Assembly: GCA_049521775.1 (NCBI GenBank)
Contig: JBEKOL010000015.1
Location: forward strand, 1 to 64,000
DNA length: 64,000 nt
Source of the DNA: Fen-1135 sp049521775
GTDB taxonomy: Bacteria; Desulfobacterota; Syntrophia; Syntrophales; UBA2185
Direction: 5' to 3'
Shown: piece by piece, positions 18,597 through 26,873 of the stretch
How the letters are laid out: the number at the start of each line of letters is the position of its first letter
Numbering within the stretch: position 1 is the stretch's first letter
Notes under the pieces: model-generated
What the model saw: only the letters and a program-made list of their open reading frames with translations
The model's database searches: none
What the model was told of the DNA's origin: nothing
Position numbers and translations under genes: made by a program

Positions 18597-19232
18597 CTAT
18601 GTCACTCGCTTCTTTAAGGCCGCCTGGATGATGTCATTAATTTCCCGGGAAGCGACCAAAGGATCGGGGGCCGCACAGATGGCAGAGACAACAGCAATAC
18701 AGTCTGCTCCGGCCATGACCGCCTCTTTGGCATTGGATGCATTCAGGCCGCCTATTGCGACCAGCGGGTGGCGCGAATAGCCCTTGATCCTCGCGAGTCC
18801 TTCCAGTCCCCAGTTCCCTTTTGTGTCGGTCTTGGTGGGCGTCTCAAAAACAGGGCTTACACCGAGGTAATTGATATCGAATGCCTCTGCCTCTACCACG
18901 TTATCCCATGTTTCTACAGAGATGCCGATGATGGCCTTGGGTCCCATGAGTCTCCGAGCTTCGGCGTAATGCATGTCGTCCTGCCCGATATGGACTCCAT
19001 CGGCGCCACTGGCAAGTGCTACGTCAATGCGGTCATTTATGATGAGGGGCACACTGAATCTGGCCGTTAGGGTCTTCATCTTCCGCGCCTCTTCCACAAA
19101 AAACCGGGTTGATACATCTTTTTCACGGAGCTGTATACAGGCTACTCCGCCCAGAAGGGTCTGGAGAGCTACATCTTCAAGTGATCGGTTGCCGCATAAT
19201 CCGCGGTCTGTAACCAGGTATAATCCGCGCAC
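18597..19232 (-). CDS. thiE: Thiamine-phosphate synthase ThiE
   Basis: 211 residues from GTG 19232, two bases after the thiM stop, with AGAAGG just before it inside the end of thiM. Family landmarks are LYLVTDRGL at the start, IQLREKDVSTR, LIINDRIDVAL, DGVHIGQDDM, LGVSPVFETPTK (pyrophosphate/thiazole site) and VAIGGLNASN. It joins HMP-pyrophosphate and thiazole phosphate to thiamine monophosphate. Together with ThiM it gives a salvage route from hydroxyethylthiazole. Confidence 0.95.
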   Translation of the reverse strand: MRGLYLVTDRGLCGNRSLEDVALQTLLGGVACIQLREKDVSTRFFVEEARKMKTLTARFSVPLIINDRIDVALASGADGVHIGQDDMHYAEARRLMGPKAIIGISVETWDNVVEAEAFDINYLGVSPVFETPTKTDTKGNWGLEGLARIKGYSRHPLVAIGGLNASNAKEAVMAGADCIAVVSAICAAPDPLVASREINDIIQAALKKRVT

Positions 19233-19234
19233 GA

Positions 19235-20038
19235 TCAGCCTTCTAATTTTAGGTAATGTTTTATATCCTTTTCTGACAACCCATAGAGGGCATCGAGAAA
19301 ACGGACCTGAAGCATACCCGGACCCGCCGAGTTCTTTACAGCGATTTCTCCGGCTATGCCCATAACCGCCATTGCCTGAACCGCCGCTTCTGCATACTTG
19401 CGGTTGACGGCAGCGAATGCCCCGCATATTGCCGTTGCAATGCATCCCATACCGGTAACCTTCGTCATCATGGGGTGACCGTTCATGACCTTGGTGACAT
19501 CGTCTCCGTAAATAATATAGTCCGTTTCTCCGCTTACACAGACAACACTTCCATAAGTCTTGTTTAACTTATGGGCTATGTCCACTGCAGAATGTGAGGA
19601 GGCCGTGCTCTCTACACCTTTTGTCTTTGCATCTTTCTCCATGAGGGCCATAATCTCCGAGGCATTGCCCCTGATGATAGCCGGCGGCGCTTCCCGTATC
19701 AGCTCCCTTGCCGTACTGGTGCGGTATGCCGTTGCCCCCGCACCGACAGGGTCCAGAACGATGGGGATCTTCATATTCTTAGCCTGCTCAACAGCCAGAA
19801 GCATTGCTCGTATCCAATGCGGGCTCAGGGTTCCGATATTGATGACCAGAGCACCTGCTATGTTAACCATTTCCTTCACCTCGTCTTCCGCATGGGCCAT
19901 GACCGGCGAGGCCCCGATTGCCAACAGTGCGTTGGCGGAGTTGTTCATGACAACATAATTGGTAATATTGTGGATCACCGGCGAATTTTCTCTGATCTTC
20001 TTGACTGATGACCAGATGCTGGTCGCATAAACCTTCAT
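19235..20038 (-). CDS. thiM: Hydroxyethylthiazole kinase ThiM
   Basis: 267 residues, the usual length. NSPVIHNITNYVVMN, GASPVMAHAEDEV, LDPVGAGATAYRT, RGNASEIMAL and TGMGCIATAICGAF (with the active-site Cys) are all present. It phosphorylates hydroxyethylthiazole with ATP for ThiE. GGAG precedes the ATG. I looked for a TPP riboswitch (CTGAGA-type thi-box) in the 235 bp upstream and did not find one, so regulation is unclear. Confidence 0.95.
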   Translation of the reverse strand: MKVYATSIWSSVKKIRENSPVIHNITNYVVMNNSANALLAIGASPVMAHAEDEVKEMVNIAGALVINIGTLSPHWIRAMLLAVEQAKNMKIPIVLDPVGAGATAYRTSTARELIREAPPAIIRGNASEIMALMEKDAKTKGVESTASSHSAVDIAHKLNKTYGSVVCVSGETDYIIYGDDVTKVMNGHPMMTKVTGMGCIATAICGAFAAVNRKYAEAAVQAMAVMGIAGEIAVKNSAGPGMLQVRFLDALYGLSEKDIKHYLKLEG

Positions 20039-20273
20039 ATGGCAGGTCTCCTTGTTCCGTAAAATCGTTTTTATGTTGAGTCGTGTCCCCCGTCACATCA
20101 ATATCATATTTTGAAATGTATCATATAACATATAGGAATGTAAACGGTATCAAGCTTTCGATATTTTTTCATCGGGTTGTGCAATTTCCTCAAATATAGT
20201 AGCTTCTATGCGGCTATGAATTACAAGCAGAAAAGAAAGATCATTTTTAATTTTCAGCAGTAGGATATCACGG

Positions 20274-21305
20274 ATGAGTAAGATCAAAGAGATTATTGAA
20301 ACGCTAAATCAGAATCAGGAGATTGCAAAAAAATTCTTCGAGATTGAAACGAGTGTTTTATCCATTCTCAATTTCAAGGACTTTCTGGAAAGACTACTCA
20401 CAGAAATCCAAGACAAAATGGAGATTCCCTATGTGTGGATGTCGTTGATCGAAGAGAGCAACTTCGCAGAGATGCTTCAAAAATCGGCAACGTCGGAAAT
20501 TGTGAAAGGGCGCACGGGCCTGATTAAGAGAGACCTGTTTCTCAAAGTTATCAGGAATAAGGCAGAACCTATACTTGCCAATGATGACTTAACGGCTTTC
20601 GATGCATTGATTCCCCGCCAGTACAAGCATTACATCCGGTCTCTTGCCATCGCTCCCCTGACGCTGGATGGCGGGATCATTGGCAGCCTGAATCAAGCGG
20701 ACAGTTCTAAGTTCCGTTACCGCCCAGATATGGATGCGACTTTGCTGAAACGGCTGGCAACTATTGTTTCCATCTGTCTTTCCAATGTCATGGCTCATGA
20801 AAAACTCAACTTTCTGGCATCGAGAGATTCACTCACGGGATTGTTAAACCGCAGCGTCCTGGAACACATAGTAAAGAGGGAGTTTGACCGGGCAGTAAGG
20901 TACAGGACGCCACTGGCGGTTGTCTTTCTCGACTTGGATAACTTTAAGATGGTGAATGACCTCTACGGTCATGATGCCGGTGATGATGTGCTGAAGTATG
21001 TTGCGACTCAATTGCTGTCCATGACGCGCGCAAGCGATGTTGTCGCAAGATTTGCGGGTGATGAGTTCATCGTCATTCTTCCCAATACACCCGTCGATGA
21101 AGCCTCTGAATTCGCTACTCGCTTGCAGACCTTTTTTATCAATCACCCTCTGGACTTTGAAGGTTCTCCGATCCTGGTTTCCGTAAGCTACGGATTATCG
21201 CACTTGGAAGATGGCGCTTGTGATGCAATGTCGCTTCTGAAAAAGGCGGATAAGATGCTTTACAGAGCGAAAATGGAGAAGAATACAAGATATTCCTATC
21301 TATAA
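20274..21305 (+). CDS. Diguanylate cyclase with N-terminal GAF-like sensor
   Basis: 343 residues. The first 175 look like a DUF484/GAF-type cytosolic sensor (VWMSLIEESNFAE, LAIAPLTLDGGIIGSLN). The GGDEF domain follows: DSLTGLLNR, FLDLDNFKMVND, and the catalytic loop RFAGDEF, an AGDEF variant that keeps the essential GDEF. An inhibitory c-di-GMP site RASD stands exactly five residues earlier, so product feedback is likely. No membrane segments. It probably makes c-di-GMP in response to a cytoplasmic cue, and is transcribed away from thiM. Confidence 0.9.
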   Translation: MSKIKEIIETLNQNQEIAKKFFEIETSVLSILNFKDFLERLLTEIQDKMEIPYVWMSLIEESNFAEMLQKSATSEIVKGRTGLIKRDLFLKVIRNKAEPILANDDLTAFDALIPRQYKHYIRSLAIAPLTLDGGIIGSLNQADSSKFRYRPDMDATLLKRLATIVSICLSNVMAHEKLNFLASRDSLTGLLNRSVLEHIVKREFDRAVRYRTPLAVVFLDLDNFKMVNDLYGHDAGDDVLKYVATQLLSMTRASDVVARFAGDEFIVILPNTPVDEASEFATRLQTFFINHPLDFEGSPILVSVSYGLSHLEDGACDAMSLLKKADKMLYRAKMEKNTRYSYL

Positions 21306-21310
21306 TTCCG

Positions 21311-22240
21311 TTAACTCTTGCCGCCGCCAATCCTTTTCCGCAACTGTTCGATAAGTTTTGTGGCGGAGGAAGGCTCCTTCAGCCTCACGACGCCGATGAT
21401 GTAACGTCCTGATTGCTCCACGAACACCCCCCCATACAAGGGATCGATAGCCGTAATGGAGACGTAATCTCGCTTCTCTTGCAGTTGCATGTTTTTCCCC
21501 TCTTCCTTCAGGTAAGAATGGTAGTGATCAAAGGCCTCTCTTGCAGCAAAGACGGAATCTTCAAGCACCAGGAATACCTGGACACGTTCGTCTTCCAGAA
21601 GCGCATCAGCCGTGATGCCCCGACGGAAAAAGGCATAGCCGAGGAGGCTCTTAGCTATATACCGCTCGGTCTTCGGAACAATACCCGGTATTTTCAGGGC
21701 ATTAAGCTCCTCGGCGGGCCGTGCATTGAACGGGAGCTTATCTGATACAGACCGAGCGCATGCAAGAAACACATCTTGTCCCAGACTGGTCGCGCCCGTA
21801 ACCTGAAGCCTCACAAAATACCTGTCCTGGTAGAACATCAACTGGGACGGAGACACAAATCCTTCGGCGCCTACTGTAACACTTGCGGCCTCTGCCTTTC
21901 GGTAGTTGGAGTAAATTCCAAAGGCATCGAGCATGGAGGCCATTCTGTATATATCGGCCACAATCCACACTTCCGAATTATTTCTGTTCATATATGTGGC
22001 CGTGGCAAGCAAATCGAAACCGTAAGGGAAATAAAGCTCCGCTTCGCCGTTGATATGATCGAATAGCGTGTCTTTGTCGAAGAGGGCTGCCTTGTCCTTT
22101 AGCTCCCAGCCTTGGGCACAGCCGCGAGCAGGCAGAAGATTTTCCATAGGTCCGTCCGCAGCAAAGGTCGGACCCGATGCATAGACGGTCAACAAGAGAA
22201 TGCATATGCTGATTGAAGAGATCACTCCAGGGCGATTCAT
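21311..22240 (-). CDS. DUF6599 family exported protein
   Basis: About 309 residues beginning with a signal peptide (MNRPGVISSISICILLLT, cleavage near TFAADG). The conserved block LFDHINGEAELYFPYGF marks the DUF6599 family of unknown function. ATG 22240 is preferred over 22279 because AAGGGG stands seven bases before it. It converges on the diguanylate cyclase (5 bp apart) and is the last gene of a peroxiredoxin - aldo/keto reductase - DUF6599 run, so a periplasmic redox role is possible. Confidence 0.75.
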   Translation of the reverse strand: MNRPGVISSISICILLLTVYASGPTFAADGPMENLLPARGCAQGWELKDKAALFDKDTLFDHINGEAELYFPYGFDLLATATYMNRNNSEVWIVADIYRMASMLDAFGIYSNYRKAEAASVTVGAEGFVSPSQLMFYQDRYFVRLQVTGATSLGQDVFLACARSVSDKLPFNARPAEELNALKIPGIVPKTERYIAKSLLGYAFFRRGITADALLEDERVQVFLVLEDSVFAAREAFDHYHSYLKEEGKNMQLQEKRDYVSITAIDPLYGGVFVEQSGRYIIGVVRLKEPSSATKLIEQLRKRIGGGKS

Positions 22241-22282
22241 TGAGATGCCCCTTGTCCGGCGATAAACACTGCGCATCATCCC

Positions 22283-23464
22283 TTAAGCGAGTAACCTCCT
22301 TGCCCTATCCATCTTCATTGCAATGTCAAGTCCGTTCACGCACCTAGCCACACAATCCGGACAATTAAGGCATGCGGATGCAGAGATGGATGCGGGAATC
22401 TCAACGTATGTGGACCGTGCAAGCTCGGATTCTTTGTATCCTTCTTTGTACATGAGGCAACGGTTGATCGTGCTGATCGCCACCCCCTTAGGGCAGGTAC
22501 TTTCACATACCCCGCAAAGATGGCAGTAGTAATGTTTCACAGCGGCACCGTAACGATTCAGGATAAGTTTGTCGAGGTATCCGAATTTCATACCCATTAC
22601 CGCAATGTCTTCCCGGAGTTCCGCCATGTCTCTCATACCGGGAATGGCCGCCGTTATATGTGCATTCTGAAGAGCCCACTTTAAGGCTGCCTGGTGGGAA
22701 CTGACGGGACCCAGCACACCGGTTTCGTAACCCCCTGCCTGCGTCTTCATAGCAATAATCCCTATATTCGCCTGGGCGGCCCTTGCTATCGCTTCCTTCA
22801 CATCCGCGCTGCTCTTGAAGTTGTAGCCTACGAGAGCCGTGTCGAAGAATCTGTCGCGATCATCCACGAGGGCATTGAGGACCTCCGCCTGACCCTTATG
22901 TGTTGTGACCCCAAAGAATCGAACCTTGCCCTGCTCTTTCAGTTTCATGAATGCCTCTCGCGTCTCCGAAATTAATATGCGGTCTTTGTTTTCGCCGGTA
23001 AGATTATGGAGCTGGATGACATCGACATAATCGGTTTCAAGCGCCGTGAGACTCGTCTCAACATCTTTGAAGATGGCCTCTTTTGTATGCGAGTCAGGCT
23101 TCGTTTTCGTGGCCACAAATATCTTGTCACGTCTGCCTTTCAATGCCTTCGCGACTATCTCCTCATTCTTTCCGGCCATGTAACGTCGCGCCGTATCCAC
23201 GTAGTTAACGCCGTGATCGAAAGCGACCTTCATGACCTCCGCTTCCGGTGTCAGCATCGCTCCGAAGCTTACGATTGTGATCTTCATGCCAGTTCTGCCG
23301 AGGGTTCTGTATACAGGCGGAGGAAAGACGAGGGATTCCGCCGATGCATATTCCATGGCATTGGCCAAGCCTTTCCACCCGATTAAAGCCGATGTTGTTC
23401 CTGCCACACCAACCTTAAGGAAATCTCTCCTGTTTATTCCCAAAAATCCTTTTTCTTTGTGCAT
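22283..23464 (-). CDS. Tat-exported aldo/keto reductase with C-terminal Fe-S motifs
   Basis: About 393 residues. A twin-arginine signal (NRRDFLKVGVAG) suggests export to the periplasm. The aldo/keto reductase barrel holds the tetrad candidates Asp and Tyr in YVDTARRY, Lys in ATKTKP and His in QLHNL. The C-terminus has two cysteine clusters, CHLCGVCESTCP and CLNCPDCVARC, able to carry 4Fe-4S clusters. ATG 23464 is favoured by GGAGG five bases before; ATG 23476 and 23488 are alternatives. The family is common in anaerobes; its substrate and electron partner are unknown. Confidence 0.85.
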   Translation of the reverse strand: MHKEKGFLGINRRDFLKVGVAGTTSALIGWKGLANAMEYASAESLVFPPPVYRTLGRTGMKITIVSFGAMLTPEAEVMKVAFDHGVNYVDTARRYMAGKNEEIVAKALKGRRDKIFVATKTKPDSHTKEAIFKDVETSLTALETDYVDVIQLHNLTGENKDRILISETREAFMKLKEQGKVRFFGVTTHKGQAEVLNALVDDRDRFFDTALVGYNFKSSADVKEAIARAAQANIGIIAMKTQAGGYETGVLGPVSSHQAALKWALQNAHITAAIPGMRDMAELREDIAVMGMKFGYLDKLILNRYGAAVKHYYCHLCGVCESTCPKGVAISTINRCLMYKEGYKESELARSTYVEIPASISASACLNCPDCVARCVNGLDIAMKMDRARRLLA

Positions 23465-23491
23465 AACGTCCTCCATGTCACTCAGCAATTA

Positions 23492-23971
23492 TTATCCGTT
23501 ACCCTTGTATGCCATGAGCATACGCAGTATTTCTCCGATATCTGGAAGCTCCCTGATGGGATAGACCTTGACGAATATGATTTCCCCCGTCTCATTGACA
23601 ATCACATTGGCTCTTTCCGAAAATCCCTCCGCGCGGAGAAGGCCCATGGATTTCGCAACACCTCCATGAGGCCAGAAATCAGCCAGAAGTCCTGTTTTCT
23701 TGATTCTCAGGCTTTTGGCCCAAGCCGCCTTGGAGGGCACACTATCCACACTTAGACCCACTGCCACAGTATTGAGTTTATCTAATGACCTTTTGTTCTT
23801 TTCCAGAGACTGCATCTGCTTTGCGCATACGGATGTCCAAGCCAGGGGATGAAAGGACAAGAGCACCTTTTCCCCCCTGTACTCCGACAGGTGGAAGTCT
23901 TTACCGTTCTGATCCTTTAACGAAAAATCATTCACTTTCTTGCCTTGTTGTATCACTTTCTTTTCCGCCAT
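23492..23971 (-). CDS. Peroxiredoxin (AhpC/TSA, AhpE-like)
   Basis: 159 residues with a thioredoxin fold. The peroxidatic Cys is in the FHPLAWTSVCAKQ motif near residue 49 (usual form P-x3-T-x2-C). No second conserved Cys is apparent, so it could be a 1-Cys enzyme. It removes hydroperoxides. It is the first gene of the run with the Fe-S aldo/keto reductase, 27 bp away, suggesting shared control under oxidative stress. Confidence 0.9.
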   Translation of the reverse strand: MAEKKVIQQGKKVNDFSLKDQNGKDFHLSEYRGEKVLLSFHPLAWTSVCAKQMQSLEKNKRSLDKLNTVAVGLSVDSVPSKAAWAKSLRIKKTGLLADFWPHGGVAKSMGLLRAEGFSERANVIVNETGEIIFVKVYPIRELPDIGEILRMLMAYKGNG

Positions 23972-24244
23972 AGGGAACCTCCCTTCTTTGTGTGCGTCAA
24001 CAAAAATATGCTAATTTCTTGGCTAGAATAATCATGAGCAAGATACCGAATAAGATGGATAGGATTCTGTAATAAGTGTGACATATATTAGCTTGCAATG
24101 TAAAGAACAGTTTGAGATACGTCACTCAAAACTCCGCTGCGAGATTGAAAATATTCGGAGCAACTTGCCGAGAATCTTCGCTACATAAGGCATATTACCG
24201 TTAGACATTTATCCGCTTACCTCTTCAAATTTTGTGGGTTCCAT

Positions 24245-25438
24245 TCACTGCCTGCCTCGGGGTATTGGGGGCGGCACATAGGGGTTATTCAGATATTTCC
24301 TTGCCTCCACCTGAGCCACACCTTCCCCCCCCTTCTCTGCCAGGGCCCTGTTATAGTAATCTTCCGCCTTCTCCCTTTCATTGAGAGCGTCATGTATCAT
24401 CCCCAGACGCACGAGAGCCCAGGCGCGAACCCGGGCATTATAGGGCGCCTTATCCATAAATACCTTCTCAAGATATTCGGACGCCTTAGCATATTCTCCC
24501 TCGTTGAAAAAGATTCTTCCCATTAACTGATCGAGGCGCGGCTGGAGTTGGGGAACAAAAGGGGGTGTGCCCGCTTGAATCCCTTTTTCAATCTCACGGG
24601 CCGTGGCGAAAGCCTCCTGGAATTGGTTGAGCTCGGAGAGGGCACTGGCTAAGGCAAACGAAAAATTATAATTGCGGGGAAACCTTTTCCTTAACTCGCG
24701 GGCAATGGGAAGAGCCCGGGCAGGTTGTTTTTCAAAGTTCACATAGACCGATGCGAGTTCAGACTGCGCAAGTTCTTTGAGAAGATCCCCCTTCTGCGCA
24801 GCCAATTCCAGTTCCTGAAGCCCTTTCTTGCTGTCTCCGGAGGCGATCAGCAGGGAAGAAAAAAAACGGGCCACGGGAGGAAGCTGGTCGAGATGATAAT
24901 GGAGCAGGCCCATGAGAAAATACGTGTCATAATTTTGTGGATCTTCTTTCTTCGCTTTTTCCAAGTAATCCCAGATATTCGATGTTTCCTGCGCTACGAT
25001 GCGATACTGTTTTTGCCCGATGGCCCAGCGTACTTTGATAATCTTCGCCATGGCCATGGCAAAGTAAGCCTGACCGTCATTAGGACTCTTCTCAATCCTG
25101 CTCTGGCCTCTGGATACGGCTTCGCTGACGTAACGAAGCATGGACTCCTGATATTTCTCCCGCTCCTTCTGATCGAGACTAATCTCATAAAAGAACAGGT
25201 TCTCCAGGGCAGAAAAAGCATAGCCGGTCGGGTTCTCTCGATCCAGATCCACGGCTTTTTGCAGATAGGCGCTTGCACTCTGCGATTCCATATTGAAAAC
25301 TTTTTCAATTCCTTGTCTGAGATAGGTATGGAGCTGGTTCGGCTGCAATTGGTCTGCTGCCGCCCCAGCTTCGGCAGTAGCGATTACGAGGGATAAGCAA
25401 AGTGCAATGAAAAAAGTTACCGTCCTTTTCTTGTTCAT
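24245..25438 (-). CDS. Exported tetratricopeptide-repeat protein
   Basis: 397 residues. A clear signal peptide (about residues 1-27, ending AEAGAAAD) is followed by helical TPR-like repeats; the last ones (EGEYAKASEYLEKVF, NEREKAEDYYNRAL) match the consensus well. The C-terminus is proline-rich (PYVPPPIPRGR). Such proteins are scaffolds in the periplasm. It starts 14 bp after the MBL-fold gene, so the two are probably one operon. Confidence 0.8.
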   Translation of the reverse strand: MNKKRTVTFFIALCLSLVIATAEAGAAADQLQPNQLHTYLRQGIEKVFNMESQSASAYLQKAVDLDRENPTGYAFSALENLFFYEISLDQKEREKYQESMLRYVSEAVSRGQSRIEKSPNDGQAYFAMAMAKIIKVRWAIGQKQYRIVAQETSNIWDYLEKAKKEDPQNYDTYFLMGLLHYHLDQLPPVARFFSSLLIASGDSKKGLQELELAAQKGDLLKELAQSELASVYVNFEKQPARALPIARELRKRFPRNYNFSFALASALSELNQFQEAFATAREIEKGIQAGTPPFVPQLQPRLDQLMGRIFFNEGEYAKASEYLEKVFMDKAPYNARVRAWALVRLGMIHDALNEREKAEDYYNRALAEKGGEGVAQVEARKYLNNPYVPPPIPRGRQ

Positions 25439-25452
25439 GGTCTGTCCTCTTG

Positions 25453-26349
25453 TTACAAGTTCTTGGAGATGAATTTCAGCATCTGCTTGAAGACCCCTTC
25501 GAGAATGTCGCGCCGAATAAAGTAATCTGGCATTTGTTTATAGAAATAATCGGCCACGGTCTTGCCGGCGGCATCGATATCGCCGCCATGCCTGCGGTAT
25601 ATATCCTCCATGACGGCCCTCCATTTGACGCCTTCCTGGAAGGTCAGATCGAGGAAACTGGAAGCCTCATCCCCGGTGATATAGCCGTAATGGTCACCGC
25701 AGAGGTAGGACACAGGCAAAGGCTTCAATTTCTCCAGGCTATCCAGATACTGAGTCATATTTGTATTCATGGAAGGGAAGCAGAAGTCTCTGTAAGGAAT
25801 ACCTGCAGCATCGGAGGCGAATATGGCCTTCATGCCAGGTTCGTAGGCAGTAATGGAACAGTTGGAATGGCCGGGGGTATCTAAGATCAGCAGGCTGACA
25901 TCGCCAAGGTCTATTTTGTCCCCTTCGGCTAAGGTGAGACCCGCAATGTCATCGCGCCAGTCGAGATCATAGGCATCAATGGTGCTCTCGATGCCCCACC
26001 ATTTCGCACTGAGTTTGCTGTAGCTGTTCATGACCTCGATAGCTTTAGGCATGGCAAATATCTTCCAGGCCGGCGCCGAGGCGTATACATCTATCCCGGG
26101 ATATTTCCGCTTGAAATATGGGACGATTCCCACATGATCGAAATGCGAATGGAGGATCAGGATCTTCCTGATTTTTTTCGCGTTGATCCCAAATGTCTTC
26201 ATCTGTTCCAGAACGTCAGGGAGTATGTAGCTCATCGCCCCGTTAATCAGGATTGCATCGTCTCGCCCTTCAAAAATATAGACCCCCGCTTCCTCACGGC
26301 CCAAGTACCAGAGATTCTCCGTGACCTTTCCGGCCTTTCTGAATCGCAT
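25453..26349 (-). CDS. MBL-fold metallo-hydrolase
   Basis: 298 residues. The metal-binding motifs HSHFDHVG, TPGHSNCS, SDAAG and GDHYG give a complete two-metal site. Family members include glyoxalase II-like thioesterases, lactonases and alkylsulfatases; no feature here decides among them. No signal peptide. The TPR gene follows, and a phasin-like gene precedes by 63 bp. Confidence 0.8.
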   Translation of the reverse strand: MRFRKAGKVTENLWYLGREEAGVYIFEGRDDAILINGAMSYILPDVLEQMKTFGINAKKIRKILILHSHFDHVGIVPYFKRKYPGIDVYASAPAWKIFAMPKAIEVMNSYSKLSAKWWGIESTIDAYDLDWRDDIAGLTLAEGDKIDLGDVSLLILDTPGHSNCSITAYEPGMKAIFASDAAGIPYRDFCFPSMNTNMTQYLDSLEKLKPLPVSYLCGDHYGYITGDEASSFLDLTFQEGVKWRAVMEDIYRRHGGDIDAAGKTVADYFYKQMPDYFIRRDILEGVFKQMLKFISKNL

Positions 26350-26412
26350 AAATTATACCTCCAATGCACGACCATGTCTGTGTCAATATGTATTCTTCCA
26401 AATGTGCGTGGA

Positions 26413-26694
26413 TTATCCTTTAGATTTTCCGCCTTTTTCCAAACGTGCAAGCCGTTTTTTCATTTCCTCAACTTCTTTTCGCGTGGGAATATTCAAACGA
26501 TTAAGGAGACTTGTTACCGTCTGTTCCATCTTATCTTCCAAGTTTTTTTTTGCCTGCTTCGATTTTTCCACAAATTCACTGACGGCCTCTCGTGCCTCCT
26601 TCTCTGTCATCTCTCCTTTTTTGACGAGTTCATCCATAATCTCCTGGACTTTTTCCGTAGTCATTATTGCCAACCCGGCGCCAGCCAATGTCAT
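26413..26694 (-). CDS. Phasin-like coiled-coil protein
   Basis: About 93 residues, nearly all helical and charged, with LAGAGLAIMTTEKVQEIMDE at the start and a C-terminal LNIPTRKEVEEMKKRLARLE. This matches the short phasin/PHA granule-associated family. The frame stays open about 13 codons upstream of ATG 26694 and reads DLARLDYIRK, which resembles the family N-terminus; AAAGGAG stands upstream without a standard start at good spacing. A non-AUG start (CTG) is possible. No PHA synthase is in the window. Confidence 0.65.
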   Translation of the reverse strand: MTLAGAGLAIMTTEKVQEIMDELVKKGEMTEKEAREAVSEFVEKSKQAKKNLEDKMEQTVTSLLNRLNIPTRKEVEEMKKRLARLEKGGKSKG

Positions 26695-26873
26695 TTTCCT
26701 GATATAGTCAAGCCTTGCCAGATCTCCTTTGTATTAGAATGATAGCATTTTAAATTCTCTACCAGGAAATGTCAATGTAATGGTTCCACGTCCATATGAT
26801 ATTTGCACTTAGCTACCACTTATGATAAACAGCGGTCACCATCAATGAGCGGGAATGGTAGGCGGGGGTATGT

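Noticed and set aside
20039..20273. TPP riboswitch expected upstream of thiM
   Set aside because: No conserved thi-box bases were found on the minus strand.
24725..25396. 223-codon plus-strand frame inside the TPR gene
   Set aside because: Antisense of helical repeats; the minus frame has a signal peptide and repeats.
26134..26742. 202-codon plus-strand frame across the MBL and phasin-like genes
   Set aside because: Phe/Leu-rich product of antisense reading, no motif, spans two real genes.
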